Below are positions 60,102 through 64,000 of a DNA stretch of 64,000 nucleotides, one piece after another. A program made the position numbers and the translations under genes. The stretch is from assembly GCA_021234155.1 (NCBI GenBank), contig JAJEKV010000001.1:16685491-16749490 (forward strand), given 5' to 3'. Source of the DNA: Isoetes taiwanensis. Taxonomy: Eukaryota > Streptophyta > Lycopodiopsida > Isoetales > Isoetaceae. Numbering within the stretch: position 1 is the first letter of the stretch; every line of letters begins with the position of its first letter. The notes below the pieces were generated by a model that was given only the letters and a program-made list of their open reading frames with translations, searched no databases and was not told the origin of the DNA.

Positions 60102-62792
60102 ACTTTTCCAAGAAAGAAGTTTTCTTTTTTAATTGCGTGAGACCGTAGCTTTCGATAGAGGTAGGATGAAGGTGGGGCCGATGCATGCCAATTCCTCTAA
60201 GTCAGGGGAACTTTCTAGGATTCGGAGTTGAAGCTACTTGATGGGATTCAGAATCTTCTTAGAATCTTAGGATTTTACGAAATCTATATAATTTAAGGGA
60301 ATCTAGGAGAATCTTCATAGGATCTTTAAAAATCTGGAGGAATCTCAATATATGCATGTAATATACATTAGAAGTTAGTGTAGACCTTCCTGTAATCCTA
60401 ACTAGAACCAGACAAAAGCAGCTCTTGAAACCTAGTAGAATAATTTCAAGAAACAAACACAAACAAACAAAAGAAGCTCTTGAACCCTATTGTAATGATT
60501 TCAAAAAAACAAACAGTAGAACCATACAAAAGAAATTGTTTTACCAAGTAAAATAACTTGTTTATATACCTCTTCAATTTCAAATAGGAATCCTTAGTGT
60601 CCTTAATCGGTCTTCTTAACACTCTCTCGGGAATGAAATCTTGAACCCGGATCTTAAGACTATCTCGGGATTGAAATCTTGAACCCCAATGGTAGAGACG
60701 TAGCAGGTCCAAACATAAATCAGACCATCTCCTTGAAGAGTAAGTACTTGATGCTCTTTAGGATAATGGAGATTGCTACGATTGAATACAATCTGGGGGG
60801 GATAATTGTCGTGATAAGTGGCTCAAAACGGAGACGATAACCACCACCCTGCCCAAAGGTTGGAACTTCATGGTGGGAAACAGAACCAGATGAAGGATCA
60901 ATATTTCATGGATGCACACGTTCAGAGTTCCAAGGTTCAGCAAAACTTAATCAGAGATATCTCTCGAGAATTGTTATATGGCCTTGCCACTATTCCAACC
61001 AGAAATACGAATAAAAGAACAGACTAATTAGTCCATGGCAAGTTCTGTAACTGATCTCGTGTGCTGATAGAGGACAAATTTGAACCTGAACCTGCCACGC
61101 ATCTAACAGATCCAAGTTAATGCTCGTACCGATATAGAATTTATAGGATCCTGAATATCTGAATTGGCTGACCCATTTGTCTAATATGTGCTGTTTCTAT
61201 GCAGTGTGAGACAAATGTTTTAAAGCTCTATTCTGCAGAAGACAATGGTTCAAATCTTTACATGAAAAACAAACTGGGCTTGATAACAAGGGTTCACATT
61301 TTGCATGTTAGTGACATAACAAGACCAAATGGTAAATAGACCTCTTCCTTGAGGCATGAATGTCACTTCATTGTCCAAATGTTTTCCCTGCATTGTCCAA
61401 GAGATCCTGATAGTATACACATCACCCAGACATCGCTCTATTCCCTTTAAATCAACATACGTAAATCGGAGATTTAATAAGCTTTGACTTTAATCCTTCC
61501 CTTAGACTTCCCTTGCAGAAGAATTCTTCTACAGTAATATACTTAAGAAATAGTTAATTCCCTGTAGGTGGATACTGCACGGTCTGCTGATTTCTACTGT
61601 TGTGTATGAAGCTAAGGCAGCTGTTGCAAGTATTCGCCAGCACTTCCCCGCCTCCAACCACCAACCATCCTAAATGTCAAAAGAATGACATGTGTTTAGA
61701 TGTAGCATAACATTGGGAGGGGAAAAACGCGTGGACCCCAAATACAATGTTTTTGACAGCCGACTTTTTAAATTTAACTAATGGGTGTAATTACAGCCAT
61801 GTCCAAATGCATAAATTGAAGGAACAATTGTGCAAAATAATGCATTAACTCTTTTACAAAATATATAAATGAAAACATACCCAGTCCTTTTTCTTTCCTT
61901 AGCCCTCAATTCCACAAGTCAATCCTGTATATAAGTTCCACCAAAGCATCCTGCATGTTCTATGGGTATCTTTAAGTAGTCACAAATATTATTCATAAGA
62001 AATATTACCCAACCCGCTTACTTGTCCAGATGATTTTGCCCTTGAAAATGCTAGGGACACCTTAGCCATTTAAATACGGACTGCAGTTTCTGGTACTTTA
62101 TCAGAAAGTTTCACCTACACATAGAAAAAGACGGCAACTCCATGATGTCCTGAGATTTACAGTTAAGTAACCCTGTGATCAGAAATATGTTAACTACTAA
62201 TCATATGCTGGATCAAGCAAGCCAGAAATATAATCAAACATGCGTCGCCTCCGTTGCCATTCGCGGCCAAATAACGAAGGAAAGCTATGTGATAACATCC
62301 GATCATGTTTCAACAGCCTCAAAAAGTATTAACGCTGATAACATTACTTCGAAAAGGACTAACAATATCAACATTACTGCTCTATAGGCTTTCTAACTGC
62401 TTTCCATTAATAAAACAGTGAACCTTCCATTGTTAAACCATTACATGGTTTTAATAAAGGCGTCCAACAAACCATAAGAATACAGAATAATACCTGAATA
62501 TTATGTCTAACATAAAAACTGGAGATAATACTGAAACTGGATGCCAAGCATAAGGGATGGGTGTGGGTCATTCCAAGAGGGATGCAGAAGGCCTGGATTT
62601 TTTACAGCTTTCCATCTGTATCAAATTGAACGTTTTGACCTCCATCATGACAGTTTCCTGAGTCCACCTTTTGGTAATTGTTACAACAATGATAGCAGCC
62701 GCTATGTACTTTGTCTTGTAATTTTATAAACAAGGAATAAAAAACTTTTTAACTTCCGAAAAAAAAACATAGAATCAATAATCAGACTACAA
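60102..62792. other. No clear gene; small local repeats
   Basis: Two short duplications are visible: AGCTCTTGAA..CCTA with AATTTCAA/GATTTCAA and AAACAAAC blocks (about 60418 and 60475), and CTCGGGAATGAAATCTTGAACCC (about 60624 and 60665). Parts of 61.5-62.7 kb may hold further exons of the minus-strand Tim17/22/23-type gene (for example ILATAALASYTTVEISRP read on the minus strand near 61.6 kb), unproven. Confidence 0.35.
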
Positions 62793-63565
62793 GATTGAGT
62801 GCTTGGCAAACTGGACGAGAGCCAAATGTTATCACTCATATAGTTCTGTAGTTTGCACTGCCCACTTGAGAAATTATAGGTTGAACATAACAATCCACCA
62901 AGTTTGGCTGCAGATGCAAATCTCAAAACAAAACTCTGATTGAACTGCCCAACCAAGAATACGTATGTTCAGCAATAATCTAATAAATTTAATAGCTTGT
63001 TCAAGAAATTACCCATCCAATCAAGGAAAAAAGTTACGTATATTTCAAAGCTCCTTACATTTCATTACAAACATTTAACAGTTGGGTGCAAACAGATTTC
63101 TCCACTTTTAATCCATAAAGTTTAAAGTATTACTCATTTAGACACAATTTCAGCATACCTTCTTTAACTGCATCATAAGAACCCATGAAAAGCCCCCATG
63201 CAATGCCTGCCTGCATAAGAAAAAGTTGTAATATATAAGCAATGATCGTAATATATTTCATTTTACATCTTCCGCTAACTTAGCTTTGTGAGATGAGTAG
63301 CCTATTAAATATATCAACAGCAGAATTTATTCTGGGTTTGGAAGCAAAACTCAGATTTGCTTCAAAATTTCGTATAAGTACATGACGTTAATGCATGAAA
63401 ATAAGCTGCAAACAGTAAGCTTGAACCTATTTTAGACACTCATCTATTCACGGAAAATTAGATAAAAGAAAAGTAACATACCATGCCCATTCGAACAAAG
63501 GCATCCACTGCCCTGGACTCACATGGCGGCCCAATGTCGTATATGGACGCCCTGGAAGCCGCCAT
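62793..63565 (-). CDS. Tim17/Tim22/Tim23 (PRAT) family protein, 5' exons
   Basis: Exon 1 (63565-63482, 28 codons) starts MAASRASIYDIGPPCESRAV and ends VRMGM at a GTATGT donor, phase 0. Exon 2 (63210-63159) follows TTATGCAG and reads AGIAWGLFMGSYDAVKE, ending GAAG at GTATGC. A later block (about 62945-62793) reads FNQSFVLRFASAAKLGGLLC, then STYNFSSGQCKLQNYMSDNI. The small-residue transmembrane segment WGLFMGSYDAVKEG, then KLGGLLCxxYxFxS before a polar xDNxW stretch, fits the PRAT family of membrane import or transport proteins of mitochondria and plastids. The exon 2-3 phase does not join directly, so a short exon may be missing. 3' exons are not identified. Family call moderate; subtype unknown. 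Confidence 0.5.
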
Positions 63566-64000
63566 AACTGCGAAAGTCTATCCTCTGTTACAGAGGGTTT
63601 TGATGACAAAGGATGCTGACGTCATTGCTTACCTGTCGCACAAAAATACGCCCATGTTTACATTTTACAACTCTCCCTTTCATGAGGTCCATGGTTTCAT
63701 GAGGTCCCATGGTACAGTAACATTTGCATTAACGTAACTTTCAAGACCCTGAAATTTCCTAAGTTTCTGTGGGCCTTTTTTTTAGGGAAACTTGTGCCAC
63801 CAGTTTCTGGTATGTATTTTGAAGCGCCACCAAGTTTCCATTACTACCGCTATGCTATACCAAGGAAATTAAGGCCATAGTTTCCCAAAATTACAAATAA
63901 GCATACCAAATTCATAGCCATAAAATTACAGCCAAAATTACAAATAAATTACGAAACCTAAAATTATACTTAAGTTTTGATTACAATGCCAAATAGTGAT
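63566..64000. other. Upstream region of the PRAT-type gene
   Basis: Presumed 5' UTR and promoter side of the minus-strand gene. A tandem GGACCTCATGAAACCATGGA / GGACCTCATGAAAGG duplication lies at about 63680-63710. No other gene is seen up to the window end. Confidence 0.4.

Overview
The window is nuclear DNA of a land plant with a large, repeat-rich genome. It holds spliced plant-type gene fragments, a pentatricopeptide (PPR) relic, Helitron ends, a Copia remnant, a CACTA (En/Spm) transposase and a Tim17/22/23-family gene. I cannot fix the species. The PPR relic and the density of decayed insertions would suit a fern, lycophyte or gymnosperm, but that is inference.

Layout. (1) 1-13.56 kb is AT-rich, cleanly assembled, gene-poor DNA. 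It has three Helitron-type 3' ends sharing one hairpin design, broken gene pieces between them (an eRF3-like GTPase fragment, an unknown pseudogene with one in-frame stop, a PPR fragment) and a decayed Copia 5' end. (2) 13.56-56.52 kb is best read as one CACTA-family insertion of about 43 kb, or a nest of two related ones. It has palindromic subterminal repeats at both ends, a CACTACAAAACC-type right terminus, a frameshifted TNP2 transposase on the + strand (16.9-18.7 and 21.0-21.6 kb) and an intron carrying a 435-bp fold-back MITE. (3) Inside it, starting exactly where the transposase DUF4218 domain breaks off, lies a 27-kb head-to-tail array (21,581-48,663) of a GC-rich monomer of about 1.11 kb, roughly 24 copies, with two N gaps. 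(4) 48.7-56.5 kb is the rest of the element: degenerate coding pieces, a second subterminal-repeat cluster, a long TTC microsatellite and coding-like tandem repeats. (5) 56.5-64 kb is host DNA again: a G-patch exon just outside the element, two local duplications and a spliced Tim17/Tim22/Tim23 (PRAT) family gene on the - strand.

Assembly quality matters here. A 22-base exact match to the Oxford Nanopore ligation adapter sits 8 bases after the second N gap, so this part comes from nanopore reads. The array and the surrounding CACTA element differ by many 1-5-bp indels and block changes and have frameshifts every 50-150 bp, while both flanks look clean. Much of the apparent monomer divergence and transposase decay may therefore be unpolished sequence.

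The most unusual structure is the giant CACTA element carrying a satellite-sized tandem array inside its transposase gene. I recognise no function for the monomer.
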